Part shown: one piece after another, positions 7,945 to 17,384 of the stretch
How the letters are laid out: each line of letters opens with the position of its first letter
How positions within the stretch are numbered: position 1 is the first letter of the stretch
NCBI RefSeq assembly: GCF_014193285.1
Contig: NZ_JACHZE010000001.1
Location: 744,001 to 808,000 of the forward strand
Length of the DNA: 64,000 nt
Source of the DNA: Atlantibacter sp. RC6
Lineage (GTDB): Bacteria; Pseudomonadota; Gammaproteobacteria; Enterobacterales; Enterobacteriaceae
Direction: 5' to 3'
Program-made: the position numbers and the translations under genes
The notes under the pieces: generated by a model
What the model saw: the letters and a program-made list of their open reading frames with translations, nothing else
Databases searched by the model: none
What the model was told of the DNA's origin: nothing

Positions 7945-9222
7945 ATGAAAACCAATGCAAAACTCTCATTCATGATGTTTGTTGAATGGTTTATCTGGGG
8001 CGCCTGGTTTGTGCCGCTCTGGCTGTTTCTCAGTAAAAGCGGTTTTACCGCCGGCGAAATCGGTTGGTCATACGCCTGTACCGCTATCGCCGCCATCCTC
8101 TCGCCGATTCTGGTGGGCTCATTAACTGACCGTTTTTTCGCCGCGCAAAAGGTGCTGGCGTTGCTGATGTTCGTCGGGGCGGCGCTGATGTACTTTGCGG
8201 CGCAGCAGACGGAATTCGTCTATTTCTTCCCGCTGCTGCTGGCCTACTCCCTGACCTATATGCCCACTATTGCGTTAACCAACAGCATCGCGTTTTCCAA
8301 CGTGGCGGATGTTGAGCGCGACTTCCCGCGCATTCGCGTGATGGGCACTATCGGCTGGATCGCCTCCGGCCTGGTGTGCGGGTTCCTGCCGCAGATGCTA
8401 GGCTACGCCGATATCTCCCCGACCAACGTTCCGTTATTGATTACCGCCGCAAGCTCGGCGCTGCTGGGCGTCTATGCGTTGTTCCTGCCGGATACGCCGC
8501 CAAAAAGCACCGGCAAGCTGAGCCTTAAGGTCATGCTCGGCCTGGACGCCATCGTGCTGCTGCGCGACAAAAATTTCCTGGTGTTCTTTTTCTGCTCATT
8601 CCTGTTCGCCATGCCGCTGGCCTTCTACTACATCTTCGCCAACGGCTATCTGACGGAAGTGGGTATGCAGAACGCCACCGGCTGGATGACGCTCGGCCAG
8701 TTCTCGGAAATCTTCTTTATGCTGGCGCTGCCGTTTTTCACCAAACGCTTCGGCATCAAAAAAGTACTGTTGTTGGGCCTGGTGACCGCGGCGATCCGCT
8801 ACGCCTTCTTTGTCTACGGCGGCGCGGACCATTACTTCACCTACGGGCTGCTGTTCCTCGGCATTCTGCTGCATGGCGTGAGCTACGACTTCTACTATGT
8901 GACCGCCTATATCTACGTGGATAAAAAAGCCCCGGTGCATATGCGCACCGCCGCACAAGGGCTGATTACCCTGTGCTGCCAGGGTTTCGGCAGCCTGCTG
9001 GGCTACCGCTTAGGCGGCGTGATGATGGAAAAAATGTTCGCCTATAATCCGCCGGTCAACGGCCTGACTTTTAACTGGGCGGGCATGTGGGGATTCGGTG
9101 CGGCGATGATCGCGGTCATCACGATCCTGTTTATGCTGTTTTTCCGTGAATCCGACCGGGAGATCCGCCCCATCGCCGTGGACGGCGACACTACCGCACT
9201 GCAAACAGAGGAAGCAAAATGA
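7945..9222 (+). CDS. yegT: YegT, nucleoside:H+ symporter family transporter
   Basis: This 425-residue inner-membrane protein has about 12 hydrophobic segments and the NupG/XapB-type N-terminus (VEWFIWGAWFVPLWLFL). It belongs to the nucleoside:H+ symporter family of the MFS. Its end overlaps yegU by 4 bases, and yegU overlaps yegV by 4 bases, so yegTUV is a tight operon. With a predicted ADP-ribosylglycohydrolase-type enzyme and a PfkB kinase downstream, uptake and breakdown of a nucleoside or related glycoside is likely; the substrate is not known. Confidence 0.93.
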   Translation: MKTNAKLSFMMFVEWFIWGAWFVPLWLFLSKSGFTAGEIGWSYACTAIAAILSPILVGSLTDRFFAAQKVLALLMFVGAALMYFAAQQTEFVYFFPLLLAYSLTYMPTIALTNSIAFSNVADVERDFPRIRVMGTIGWIASGLVCGFLPQMLGYADISPTNVPLLITAASSALLGVYALFLPDTPPKSTGKLSLKVMLGLDAIVLLRDKNFLVFFFCSFLFAMPLAFYYIFANGYLTEVGMQNATGWMTLGQFSEIFFMLALPFFTKRFGIKKVLLLGLVTAAIRYAFFVYGGADHYFTYGLLFLGILLHGVSYDFYYVTAYIYVDKKAPVHMRTAAQGLITLCCQGFGSLLGYRLGGVMMEKMFAYNPPVNGLTFNWAGMWGFGAAMIAVITILFMLFFRESDREIRPIAVDGDTTALQTEEAK

Positions 9223-10223
9223 AACAGACGCGTATTCTCGGCGCCTTATATGGCCAGGCTTTAGGGGATGCCATGGGCATGCCCTCCGAATTATGGCCAC
9301 GCAGCCGCGTAAAAACGCACTTTGGCTGGATCGATCATTTCCTGCCCGGCCCGGCGGAAAACAATGCCGCCTGCTATTTCAAACGCGCGGAATTTACCGA
9401 CGATACCGCGATGACCCTCGCCGTGGCCGATGCGCTGCTGGAGCGCGACGGCGAGATCGACCCTGATGTGATCGGCCAGCATATTCTGCGTTGGGCGGAG
9501 TCGTTCGACGCCTTCAATAAAAACGTGCTCGGGCCGACGTCAAAAATCGCGCTTAACGCCATTCGTCAGGGTACGCCGGTCAGTGAACTGGAGAATAACG
9601 GTGTCACCAACGGCGCGGCGATGCGCGCCTCGGTGCTGGGCTGCCTGCTGCCGGCCGAGTCACTGGGACACTTTGTCGCCCAGGTGCGACTGGCCTCCAG
9701 CCCAACCCATAAATCGGATTTGGCGATTGCCGGGGCGGCGGTTATCGCCTGGGCGGTATCGCGCGCCATTGATGGCGCAAGCTGGCAAACCATCGTCGAT
9801 GCCCTGCCTTGCGTGGCCCGTTATGCCCAGGAGCAGCAGATCACCACCTTTAGCGCCTCCCTTGCCGCGCGTATCGAACTGGCGTTGCAGATTGTGCGCG
9901 AAGGCAGTGGCAGCGAGTCGATTTCCGAACGGCTGTATCAGGTGATTGGCGCGGGAACCAGCACGCTGGAGTCGGTGGCCTGCGCCGTCGCGATGGTGGA
10001 ACTGGCGCAAACCGATACGCAGCGCTGCGCAATCCTGTGCGCCAATCTGGGCGGCGATACCGATACCATCGGCGCGATGGCGACGGCGATTTGCGGCGCG
10101 CTGCACGGTATCGAGGGTATCGATAGCGCGCTGAAACGCGAACTGGATGAGGTCAACCAACTGGATTTCCGTCGCTACAGCGAGGCATTGCTCCGCTACC
10201 GCGAGCGTCGGGAGGCACCATGA
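9219..10223 (+). CDS. yegU: YegU, ADP-ribosylglycohydrolase family protein
   Basis: This 334-residue protein is a DraG-type hydrolase. The metal-binding signatures are present: LGDAMGMPSELW near the N-terminus, FTDDTAMTLA around residue 65, and GGDTDTIGAM near residue 285. Such enzymes cleave N-glycosidic bonds of ADP-ribosyl groups or related compounds. It overlaps both neighbours by 4 bases. The operon suggests it liberates a sugar that the downstream kinase YegV phosphorylates; this is inference. Confidence 0.92.
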   Translation: MKQTRILGALYGQALGDAMGMPSELWPRSRVKTHFGWIDHFLPGPAENNAACYFKRAEFTDDTAMTLAVADALLERDGEIDPDVIGQHILRWAESFDAFNKNVLGPTSKIALNAIRQGTPVSELENNGVTNGAAMRASVLGCLLPAESLGHFVAQVRLASSPTHKSDLAIAGAAVIAWAVSRAIDGASWQTIVDALPCVARYAQEQQITTFSASLAARIELALQIVREGSGSESISERLYQVIGAGTSTLESVACAVAMVELAQTDTQRCAILCANLGGDTDTIGAMATAICGALHGIEGIDSALKRELDEVNQLDFRRYSEALLRYRERREAP

Positions 10224-11197
10224 ACAACCGCGAACTTCACGACGCGCTTGCAACGTTAACCGCCGTCCGTCCGGTCACGGTGCTCGGCGCGGCGGTCATT
10301 GATGTGATCGCCGACGCCTATGCCCTGCCGTGGCGCGGTTGCGATATCGAACTTCAGCAGCAGAGTGTCAATATTGGGGGTTGTGCGTTGAATATCGCCG
10401 TGGCGCTGTCGCGGCTCGGCATTAGGGCGCAAAACGCGCTGCCGATCGGCCAGGGCGTCTGGGCGGATATTATTCGCCACAACCTGGCGGCGAAAGGCAT
10501 TACCAGTGTAATCAATACCGATCAGGGGGATAACGGTTGGTGCCTGGCGCTGGTAGAGCCTGACGGGGAACGGACGTTTATGTCGTTCAGCGGGGTGGAA
10601 AATCAGTGGCGTGACGCGTGGCTGGCGCAGTTGACGATCCCGGCGGGTAGCCTGGTGTCGCTGTCCGGCTATCAACTGGCCGCGCCGTGCGGCGAACGGC
10701 TGGTCGGCTGGCTGGAAAGCCTTGAGCAGGTGACGCCATTTATCGATTTCGGCCCGCGCATCGCCGATATTCCGCCGGAATTACTACAGCGAATAATGGC
10801 CTGTCGACCTGTGGTGTCGCTGAATCGCCAGGAAGCGGAGATCGCCGCCCTGCAGCTTAACGTCGCCGCCGATCCGCAAAGCCTCGGCCCCGCCTGGCTG
10901 GAGAAATACGCTGCGCCGCTAATCATCCGTCATGATAAACAGGGCGCGTGGTGTTTTGACGGCGTTACCGCCTGCCATGTTGCGGCGTTTAAGGCTGAAG
11001 TGGTGGATACCATCGGCGCGGGCGACAGCCACGCAGGCGGCACCCTGGCCGGGCTGGCGGCGGGCTGGACGCTTGCTGACGCCGTCAGGCTCGGCAATGC
11101 GGTCGCGGCGTATGTGGTAAGCCATCGCGGCGGCGATTGCGCGCCGCAACGCGACGAACTGGCGCGGCGCTTACTCCTCGCAGACGAAAACGTATAG
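10220..11197 (+). CDS. yegV: YegV, PfkB-family sugar kinase
   Basis: This 325-residue protein has the two PfkB signatures: NIGGCALNIAVALSRLG near residue 52 and DTIGAGDSHAGG near residue 263, the latter with the catalytic aspartate. It would phosphorylate a ribose-like sugar or nucleoside produced by YegU. The 3' end overlaps the convergent yegW by 27 bases. It is the last gene of yegTUV. The substrate has not been identified. Confidence 0.92.
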   Translation: MNNRELHDALATLTAVRPVTVLGAAVIDVIADAYALPWRGCDIELQQQSVNIGGCALNIAVALSRLGIRAQNALPIGQGVWADIIRHNLAAKGITSVINTDQGDNGWCLALVEPDGERTFMSFSGVENQWRDAWLAQLTIPAGSLVSLSGYQLAAPCGERLVGWLESLEQVTPFIDFGPRIADIPPELLQRIMACRPVVSLNRQEAEIAALQLNVAADPQSLGPAWLEKYAAPLIIRHDKQGAWCFDGVTACHVAAFKAEVVDTIGAGDSHAGGTLAGLAAGWTLADAVRLGNAVAAYVVSHRGGDCAPQRDELARRLLLADENV

Positions 11198-11917
11198 GTC
11201 GCTGCGGCAGTAGCTGATGCTGTATTCAATCGGCCGGTTCTGTTGATCGAGCGCCACCTGCTTGATCACTAATACCGGCACTTTGCTGTCGAGCTGGATA
11301 TGCGCCTGGAATTCCGCATCCGGCATCCGGGCGCTCACCCGGCTTTTGGTGCGCTGCGGATGGATATGGCGGCTGCGGAAATAGTCATACAGCGACACGC
11401 CGATGGCATCCACATCGTCAATTAACGCCGCCGGAACCCACGACTCCTCAATCGACACCGCATCTTCATCCACATAGCGGATCCGCTTAAGCAAAAACAC
11501 TTCGCTTTTCACGGGCAAATCCAGCGCCGACGCCACGTCGTCCGGGCAGGGAACCATGCGCTTGCTGACCCACAGCGTATCGGGCTTTTTACCGCGCAGC
11601 ATCACCTGCTGGGAAAACCCGCGCGCGGCCTTTAACGAATATTCGAAAATATTATTGATTTGAGTGCCGTAGCCGCGCGAGCGCGTCACGACCCCTTCAT
11701 CTTCCAGCGCCTGCATCGCTTTACGCACCGTGATGCGCGACACCCCCGTTAGCTGGCTGAGGTCGCGCTCGCCGGGCAGGATATTACCGTGTTCCAGTTG
11801 GCCGTTGCGTACGGCGTCCTTCACTGTTTGAGCAAATTTCAAATACAGCGGCGTATTGTCCGACAGTGCAAAACGGGCATTGAGCTGTTCAATGAGGCGC
11901 GTGTGAGCGGGTTCCAT
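11171..11917 (-). CDS. yegW: YegW, GntR/HutC-family regulator
   Basis: This 248-residue repressor-type protein has an N-terminal GntR winged helix (LPGERDLSQLTGVSRITVRKAMQ) and a C-terminal UTRA ligand domain. I start it at 11917 (MEPAHTRLIEQLNARF), giving the E. coli length; an upstream start would add 18 residues. It converges on yegV and is the likely local regulator of yegTUV, by neighbourhood. Its stop lies inside the end of yegV on the other strand. Confidence 0.92.
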   Translation of the reverse strand: MEPAHTRLIEQLNARFALSDNTPLYLKFAQTVKDAVRNGQLEHGNILPGERDLSQLTGVSRITVRKAMQALEDEGVVTRSRGYGTQINNIFEYSLKAARGFSQQVMLRGKKPDTLWVSKRMVPCPDDVASALDLPVKSEVFLLKRIRYVDEDAVSIEESWVPAALIDDVDAIGVSLYDYFRSRHIHPQRTKSRVSARMPDAEFQAHIQLDSKVPVLVIKQVALDQQNRPIEYSISYCRSDLYVFVCEE

Positions 11918-11983
11918 GCAAATCTCGTCCTGATACAAAATATCGCCAGTATAGTACCACGGGCGCTGCACTGGCGACTCCCA

Positions 11984-12784
11984 CTACCACCAGGCATGGA
12001 AATGGTGCACCGGACCAATGCCCTGCCCTACCTCTAACGAATCCGCCGCCGCCAGCGCCGCCGAGAGCCAGGCTTTGGCTTCCACTACCGTATCCGCCCA
12101 GTTTTGATGCCGGGGCCGCAACGCCGCCAGCGCCGCCGAGAGCGTACAACCGGTGCCGTGGGTATTTTTGGTGACGATGCGCGGCGCGGTAAAGCGCGTT
12201 GCGCCGTCGCGGGTAAACAGCCAGTCCGGGCTTTCCGGATCGTCGAGATGACCCCCTTTCATCAGCACCGCTTCACAGCCGAGCGCCAGCAGCGCCTCGC
12301 CCTGGTGATGCATCTCCTGCTCATTGCGGGCGTGCGGCGCATCCAGCAGCGCGGCGGCTTCAGGTAAGTTGGGGGTAATCAGCGCCACGTGCGGCAATAA
12401 CCGCTCGCGCAGGGTCGCCACCGCCGAGGGCGATAGCAGCGGATCGCCGCTCTTCGCCAGCATCACCGTATCCAGCACCACGTTGGCGACCCGGTAGTGC
12501 GCCAGCCGTTCAGCGACCGCGTCGACAATGTCCGTTTCCGCCAGCATGCCGATTTTCACGGTGTCGATGCGTAAATCGCTGAACACCGAATCAAGCTGCG
12601 CCGCCACAAAGTGCGGTTCGATACGATAAACCGACTGCACGCCGCAGGTGTTTTGCGCCACCAGCGCGGTGATCACCGTCGCGCCATAGGCCCCCAGCGC
12701 GGAGAAGGTTTTTAAATCCGCCTGGATACCCGCGCCGCCGCTGGGATCGGTACCGGCAATGGTCAGGGCGTTAATGCGTTTCAT
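11984..12784 (-). CDS. thiD: ThiD, HMP/HMP-P kinase
   Basis: This 266-residue ribokinase-fold enzyme phosphorylates hydroxymethylpyrimidine and its monophosphate for thiamin synthesis. The N-terminal [20 protein letters not shown] motif and the C-terminal [16 protein letters not shown] anion-hole motif are visible. The start at 12784 ([11 protein letters not shown]) overlaps thiM by 4 bases; a longer in-frame reading would lie in thiM and is not credible. It is co-transcribed with thiM behind the TPP riboswitch. Confidence 0.96.
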   Translation of the reverse strand: MKRINALTIAGTDPSGGAGIQADLKTFSALGAYGATVITALVAQNTCGVQSVYRIEPHFVAAQLDSVFSDLRIDTVKIGMLAETDIVDAVAERLAHYRVANVVLDTVMLAKSGDPLLSPSAVATLRERLLPHVALITPNLPEAAALLDAPHARNEQEMHHQGEALLALGCEAVLMKGGHLDDPESPDWLFTRDGATRFTAPRIVTKNTHGTGCTLSAALAALRPRHQNWADTVVEAKAWLSAALAAADSLEVGQGIGPVHHFHAWW

Positions 12785-13569
12785 CGTGCCCCCTCCGTAT
12801 GCAGCGAGTACAGCGCGTCGAGAAAGAGGGACGGAAAGCTGCCTGGCCCCTGGCACTGCGCGGCCGCCCGCTTGCCCGCCTGCGCGAAAATCCCGCAGGC
12901 TGCCGCGACGTTTTCCAGCCGGGAACCCGGTAAGGCGCAAGCCGCTGCGACCACTGCCGATAAGGCGCAGCCGGTGCCCACGACCCGCGTCATCAGCGGG
13001 TCGCCGCCGGTAATTGCAAAAGTCTGCTCGCCATCGGTTACATAATCCACCTCGCCCGTCACCGCCACGATTGCGCCGGTTTGCCGGGCCAGTTCGCGGG
13101 CTGCGCTTAACGCCTCCTGCGCGCCCTGGGTGGTATCCACGCCGCGCCCACCAGCGCCGTTGCCCGCCAGGGCAAGAATTTCAGAGGCGTTGCCGCGGAT
13201 CGCCGCTGGATTCTGCGTTATCACTTCCCGGGCGAAGCGGCTGCGAAACGCCAGCGGGCCCACGGCGACCGGATCGAGCGTCCAGGGTTTGCCCGCGCGG
13301 TTGGCGCCGTCAATTGCCGCGCGCATCGCCAGCGCCTGCTCGCGGGTCAGGGTGCCGATATTAATCAGCAGCGCGTCGGCAATGGCGCTAAACGCCAGCG
13401 CCTCTTCGTGATCGACCACCATAGCGGGCGACGCGCCTACCGCCAGCAGCACGTTAGCGGTAAATGATTGCACGACTTGATTGGTCAGACAGTGAACGAG
13501 TGGCGAGCAGGTAGCCAGCTGGCTGGCGATGTGCGCGATTTGCGCGGGGGAAAGCAGGTCAGGTTGCAT
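12781..13569 (-). CDS. thiM: ThiM, hydroxyethylthiazole kinase
   Basis: This 262-residue enzyme phosphorylates the thiazole alcohol in thiamin salvage. It has [20 protein letters not shown] near the N-terminus, the [13 protein letters not shown] segment, and [14 protein letters not shown] with the active-site cysteine. It is directly downstream of a TPP riboswitch with a CAGGAG ribosome site about 7 bases before the ATG at 13569. Length matches E. coli ThiM. Confidence 0.96.
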   Translation of the reverse strand: MQPDLLSPAQIAHIASQLATCSPLVHCLTNQVVQSFTANVLLAVGASPAMVVDHEEALAFSAIADALLINIGTLTREQALAMRAAIDGANRAGKPWTLDPVAVGPLAFRSRFAREVITQNPAAIRGNASEILALAGNGAGGRGVDTTQGAQEALSAARELARQTGAIVAVTGEVDYVTDGEQTFAITGGDPLMTRVVGTGCALSAVVAAACALPGSRLENVAAACGIFAQAGKRAAAQCQGPGSFPSLFLDALYSLHTEGAR

Positions 13570-13694
13570 GTTTCGCTCCTGCCAGGCTGTGAAGAAGGGA
13601 TACCCGGCAGGTATCTGACTTCCCTACGCTGGCATTATCCAGATCAGGTGGTACGGGTATTTCTCAGCCTTCACAAAGAAGGGCACCCCGAGTC
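13570..13694 (-). promoter_or_regulatory. TPP riboswitch (thi box) of thiMD
   Basis: Read on the minus strand, 13694-13616 gives the TPP aptamer: ACTCGGGGTGCCCTTC, then GAAGGCTGAGAAATACCC (pyrimidine sensor), CACCTGATCTGGATAATGCCAGCG (pyrophosphate sensor) and GGGAAGTCA. This is the E. coli thiM class, where ligand binding hides the ribosome-binding site. The expression platform runs from 13615 to the thiM start and includes GAAGGGATACCCGG-type pairing sequence. Confidence 0.96.
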
Positions 13695-13955
13695 ATAGAA
13701 TTGAAATCTATCTACATTACAGTAAATTACATATCAATTCCTTATAATATTATAAACCCCGCCCTCCTAAAATGGGAATCTCTTTTTATACTTTATCAAT
13801 AGGTTATGGTCATTCATTATTAATGATTTTCATCAGGGAAAAATGTTCAATCTTGCATTTAAGCCTTTTTCTTAAAACGATAAATTTTGCCTCTTTTATA
13901 TAAATACTTATTCTCCAGGTTAGTTTCTTACCGGTAGGATTAGTAAGCATTAATC
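13695..13955. other. AT-rich spacer between the thiM riboswitch and an accessory pair
   Basis: These 260 bases include the thiMD promoter (minus strand) and the likely promoter of the accessory gene at 13956 (plus strand). Composition becomes AT-rich. No further gene is seen. Confidence 0.5.
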
Positions 13956-14441
13956 ATGGAAAGTAAGGTACTTATTATGGACACAGTTGAAGAACTCAAT
14001 GGCACATATTTCTATGCAGGCAGGTATAATTTAACTGCTACTGAACTTTTGTTTATGATTTTTTGTGAAAAGACAATAGCGCAATTTGATTTAGGCTTTG
14101 CTGATTATGGCGCTATAGTCGCCATTATTTCTGGTAGAAATACTATTCCTACCAGAACTAAACCCGCCGGTGCAACGAAGGGAACATCATATGCATCAAA
14201 AGCAGCGAGGTCAGTTTTCAGGAAAGCCCAGTTTCCTTTTGGCATCCAATTACCGACATGGACAAAGGGGTATACTCCGTGGACTGCCAAAAGGAGAATG
14301 GTATCTCATATTGGAACTTTTGTTGGACGCTCAATCCCCCTCCTTGGCGTGCTAATTCTTGCATTTGATGTCTCTGAGATAACGTATCGTACTATCAGGG
14401 ATTACAATGCTATAGCAAGAGGCAAAGATAGAATATGGTAA
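13956..14441 (+). CDS. Small membrane protein of unknown function, possible toxin
   Basis: The 161-residue product is not one I can name. It has a moderately hydrophobic stretch near residues 46-60 (LGFADYGAIVAIISG) and a stronger one at 119-138 (GTFVGRSIPLLGVLILAFDV), separated by a basic, Ser/Thr-rich linker. The second stretch is followed by a basic tail. An alternative ATG at 13977, with TAAGG eight bases upstream, gives 154 residues and may be the real start. The gene is AT-rich and its stop overlaps the DUF1493 gene by 7 bases. The overlap with a small acidic protein suggests an effector or toxin with its partner; this is inferred, and a housekeeping membrane role is possible. Confidence 0.55.
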   Translation: MESKVLIMDTVEELNGTYFYAGRYNLTATELLFMIFCEKTIAQFDLGFADYGAIVAIISGRNTIPTRTKPAGATKGTSYASKAARSVFRKAQFPFGIQLPTWTKGYTPWTAKRRMVSHIGTFVGRSIPLLGVLILAFDVSEITYRTIRDYNAIARGKDRIW

Positions 14442-14761
14442 ACGCTCTTGAAAACAAAATTTATGCACTTGTCCGTCGTTACGATGGCGTGTACCTGTTC
14501 AAAAGTAGACAACCTGTGCTGACGCCAGATACAGATCTGGATTTGGACTTAAACTTTGAGGAAGAAGAAGCAGAAGCGTTAATGGATGAGTTTTTTGCCG
14601 TTTTCGACATTGATAAGAATTGTTTCGATATTAAAAATTATTACCCAGAAATTCCCTTTTCATGGAATCCAATAAAAAAAAGTGCGCCTGTGCCCGTACC
14701 GAAATTAACGATTGGTATGTTAATAGAATCTGCAAAAGCGGGAAGATGGTTATATAGTTAA
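14435..14761 (+). CDS. DUF1493-family small acidic protein
   Basis: This 108-residue protein has a strongly acidic central stretch (about residues 28-52, DTDLDLDLNFEEEEAEALMDEFF) and the DUF1493 ending (FDIKNYYPEIPFSWNPIKK, then LTIGMLIESAKAGRWLY). DUF1493 proteins are found in enterobacteria and their role is not established; the overall pattern of a small helical protein is similar to acyl-carrier-like folds, but no phosphopantetheine serine motif is evident. It overlaps the upstream membrane-protein gene, so the two are translationally linked. An immunity or chaperone role for that protein is a guess from position. Confidence 0.65.
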   Translation: MVNALENKIYALVRRYDGVYLFKSRQPVLTPDTDLDLDLNFEEEEAEALMDEFFAVFDIDKNCFDIKNYYPEIPFSWNPIKKSAPVPVPKLTIGMLIESAKAGRWLYS

Positions 14762-14862
14762 TAAATATTTCATACGTTAATAGAGTTTGCAGCAACCTTG
14801 CTGAACGACAACGGCAATTTTAAACTTTCTCCCGATGTTTAATCCATCCTATGAACCTTGCA

Positions 14863-14901
14863 AAAAAGCCAGGGTGATATGATTTCCCTGGCTTTGCTTT
14901 T
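14863..14901. terminator. Bidirectional terminator between the DUF1493 gene and the CstA-family gene
   Basis: AAAGCCAGGG (14865-14874) pairs with CCCTGGCTTT (14886-14895). T-rich sequence follows on the plus side and A-rich sequence precedes, so it can act for both converging genes. Confidence 0.75.
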
Positions 14902-14923
14902 ATTAAAGACGGCTAATGTATTA

Positions 14924-16723
14924 TCAGGACAGCGCTTCAACCGGCTCCGGCTGCGCGCGGGCGCGCCACAGCACAATCCAGCGCTGGATCGAGGCGATCA
15001 TAATCACCAGCCCCAGCACCACCATAATGATGGAAATCGTGCCGTTGAAGAGGTTGAAGCCCTTGGCCGCCGGGTTGAAGTAGACGTTTTTCACCATCCA
15101 GTACGCCGCGTAGTTTACGGTGACGTACAGGTAAGAGAGCGGCACCAGGCAGGTCAGCGCATACCAGCGTTTTTTCGACATCCGCATGATGATGGTCGCG
15201 CCAATCATCAGGCCAATCGACGCCATCAGCTGGTTAGATACGCCAAACAGCGCCCAGACCGAGTTGATATCGCCAGAGTTCAGCAGGTAACCCCACAGCA
15301 GACAGGCCACGATGCTGCAACCGATGGCGCCCGGCATCCAGTTAGTGCGTTTCAGCGGGGCCCACAGATCGCCGAAGAAATCCTGCAACAAATAGCGCGC
15401 CACGCGGGTGCCGGAGTCAACGGCGGTGAGGATAAATACCGCTTCGAACATCACCACAAACTGGAAGAAATAAGATGCCAGATGGCTGAACCACGGAATG
15501 CGGGTAAAAATGTCCGCCATACCCACCGCCAGGGTCACTGCCCCGCCGGTACGTCCGTACAGATCCAGACCAATCTCTTCGCTCAGTTTCGGCAGGTTAA
15601 CCACATCCATACCCAGACCGGCAAATACCTGCGGCGCGGAGTTGATGGCGAAGTAGTCCGCCGGATGCAGCGCGGTGGCGGCGATCAGAGCCATGACGCC
15701 CACCACGCATTCCGCACACATTGCGCCAAAGGCCACCGGCAGAATATCGTTCCATTTGTCGATCTGCTTCGGCGTGGTGCCGGAACCGATAAACGCATGG
15801 AAACCAGAAATTGCGCCGCAGGCAATGGTGATAGAGATAAACGGCCAGACCGGACCGGCCAGCACCGGGCCATTACCGTGGATGAATTGCGTCACCGCCG
15901 GGAACTGGATTTCCGGGTTGATAAACACCACGCCAATCACCAGCGCGCCGAACACGCCGATTTTCATAAAGCTCGAGAGGTAACCGCGCGGGGTCAGCAG
16001 CATCCAGACCGGCAGCGCGGTCGCGAAGAATGCGTAGAACGGCAGCACCAGGCTTACGGTGGAGGCTTTCAGGCTCAGCCACTCGCCAAACGCGGAGGCC
16101 TGGATGTAAGGACCGGCGATAACGCAGCCGAAAATCACCAGAATGCCGACCCAGGTCGCGCCGCGCATGCTGCCGGTGAAACGCTCCCACAGACCCACGC
16201 CAATCGCCACCGGGATGGTCATAAACACCGCGAAGGTGCCCCACGGGTTACGCTCAAGGGCGTGAACCACCACCATGGAGAGACCCGCCATGGTGATGGT
16301 GATAATGAACAGCATCGCCAGGCCGGTACACCAGCCCGCTACCGGGCCAAGCTCGGATTTCGCCACTTCAGACAGGGATTTGCCCTGATGCTTCATGGAG
16401 GCGAACAGCACCACGGTATCGTGTACCGCGCCGCCAACCACACAGCCTACCAGCAGCCACAGAAAACCGGGGAAATAGCCGTACTGGGCAGCCAGTACCG
16501 GCCCTACCAGCGGGCCTGCGGCGGCGATAGCGGCAAAGTGGCTGCCGAAGTTCACCCATTTTTTGGTCGGGACGTAGTCTTTGCCGTCCTCATAAACATG
16601 CGAAGGGGTAACCTCGCTGTCATCCGCATTCAGCACTTTACGGACAAAAAATACGCCGTACAGACGGTAGCAAATGGCAAGGATACACAGGGTCGCAATA
16701 ACAAACGTCAGTGCGTGTGACAT
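14924..16723 (-). CDS. CstA-family transporter, likely pyruvate or peptide uptake (BtsT-like)
   Basis: This 599-residue protein is a CstA-family carrier with many membrane segments. Family segments are clear: FGSHFAAIAAAGPLVGPVLAAQYGYFPG near residue 60, VVGGAVHDTVVLFAS near 95, and SGFHAFIGSGTTPKQI near 315. E. coli BtsT and CstA are about 700 residues, so this is a shorter type. I start it at the ATG at 16723 with GGAG upstream rather than an in-frame TTG two codons earlier. It lies just downstream of yehS-btsRS on the same strand, preceded by a BtsR-type operator, which points to pyruvate import under BtsSR control. The substrate is inferred. Confidence 0.85.
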   Translation of the reverse strand: MSHALTFVIATLCILAICYRLYGVFFVRKVLNADDSEVTPSHVYEDGKDYVPTKKWVNFGSHFAAIAAAGPLVGPVLAAQYGYFPGFLWLLVGCVVGGAVHDTVVLFASMKHQGKSLSEVAKSELGPVAGWCTGLAMLFIITITMAGLSMVVVHALERNPWGTFAVFMTIPVAIGVGLWERFTGSMRGATWVGILVIFGCVIAGPYIQASAFGEWLSLKASTVSLVLPFYAFFATALPVWMLLTPRGYLSSFMKIGVFGALVIGVVFINPEIQFPAVTQFIHGNGPVLAGPVWPFISITIACGAISGFHAFIGSGTTPKQIDKWNDILPVAFGAMCAECVVGVMALIAATALHPADYFAINSAPQVFAGLGMDVVNLPKLSEEIGLDLYGRTGGAVTLAVGMADIFTRIPWFSHLASYFFQFVVMFEAVFILTAVDSGTRVARYLLQDFFGDLWAPLKRTNWMPGAIGCSIVACLLWGYLLNSGDINSVWALFGVSNQLMASIGLMIGATIIMRMSKKRWYALTCLVPLSYLYVTVNYAAYWMVKNVYFNPAAKGFNLFNGTISIIMVVLGLVIMIASIQRWIVLWRARAQPEPVEALS

Positions 16724-16798
16724 AGCCAACTCCAGAGATAAGAGAATTTTCAGCGCTATCCTGGCATGGCGATGTCACACAAGCGGGTGGGATTTGCT

Positions 16799-16847
16799 CC
16801 AGCGGTCGTATTGCAATCTGAGCGGTCAAAAACCGCTATTGAGCGGC
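16799..16847 (-). promoter_or_regulatory. Predicted BtsR operator upstream of the CstA-family gene
   Basis: On the minus strand GCCGCTCA (16847-16840), 13 bases, then ACCGCTCA (16826-16819) match the published BtsR motif ACC(G/A)CT(C/T)A-N13-ACC(G/A)CT(C/T)A with one mismatch. A further partial copy, ACCGCTGG, is at 16806-16799. The distal box lies in the last codons of yehS (stop at 16836-16838). The start codon of the transporter is about 95 bases downstream. Binding is predicted from motif and spacing. Confidence 0.72.
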
Positions 16848-17309
16848 GGAGGGATTAAAACGATTTGCCAGCCCTTTAAGGAAATTACGCAGAAACTGGT
16901 CGCCGCACTCGCGGTAGTTTTTGTGCTCCGGGGCGCGCATCATGGCGGTGATTTCCGGCATCGAGACGCGGAATTTCTGCTCGGTGAGGATCGCCAGGAT
17001 ATCGTCAGTTTTCAATTCAAAAGCAATGCGCAGTTTTTTAAGGATGATGTTGTTGGTGATTTTGCGGTCGGCTTTGAGCGGCGGCTGGCTTTCGTCTTTG
17101 CCGCGGCGCAGATAAATCAAGCCGTTGAGAAACGAAGAGAGGATCAGATCCGGGCAGCGCGCAAAGCCTTCGTCTTCCTCTTTTTTAGTGTACTGCACCA
17201 CCTGAGCGGCGCTCACTTCCACATCCGCCAGCGCCAGGGTGGAGATGATGTCATTATTGTTCATTTTCAGGGTGTAGCGAAGGCTACGCAAAATATCGTT
17301 ATTCAGCAC
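16836..17309 (-). CDS. yehS: YehS, DUF1456 protein
   Basis: This 157-residue protein consists of two similar DUF1456 repeats, each starting with a segment like NNDILRSLRYTLKMNNNDI and NNIILKKLRIAFELKTDDI. The function is unknown. I use the GTG at 17309 because the product then begins VLNNDILRSLR, like E. coli YehS, and matches its length; the longer frame would add 17 unrelated residues. In E. coli it is next to btsRS, as here. Its 3' end carries part of the BtsR operator of the next gene. Confidence 0.9.
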   Translation of the reverse strand: MLNNDILRSLRYTLKMNNNDIISTLALADVEVSAAQVVQYTKKEEDEGFARCPDLILSSFLNGLIYLRRGKDESQPPLKADRKITNNIILKKLRIAFELKTDDILAILTEQKFRVSMPEITAMMRAPEHKNYRECGDQFLRNFLKGLANRFNPSAAQ

Positions 17310-17384
17310 TGGCGTGTTCTCTTTAGTACGGCGGAAAAAGGCCAGTGTACCATTTTCCACTGGCCGACTGACGATAAAAACGCG

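Noticed and set aside
14858-16720. A 620-codon open frame antisense to the CstA-family gene
   Set aside because: It mirrors a GC-rich membrane-protein gene, is rich in His, Arg and Gln with no domain, and has no ribosome site that fits.
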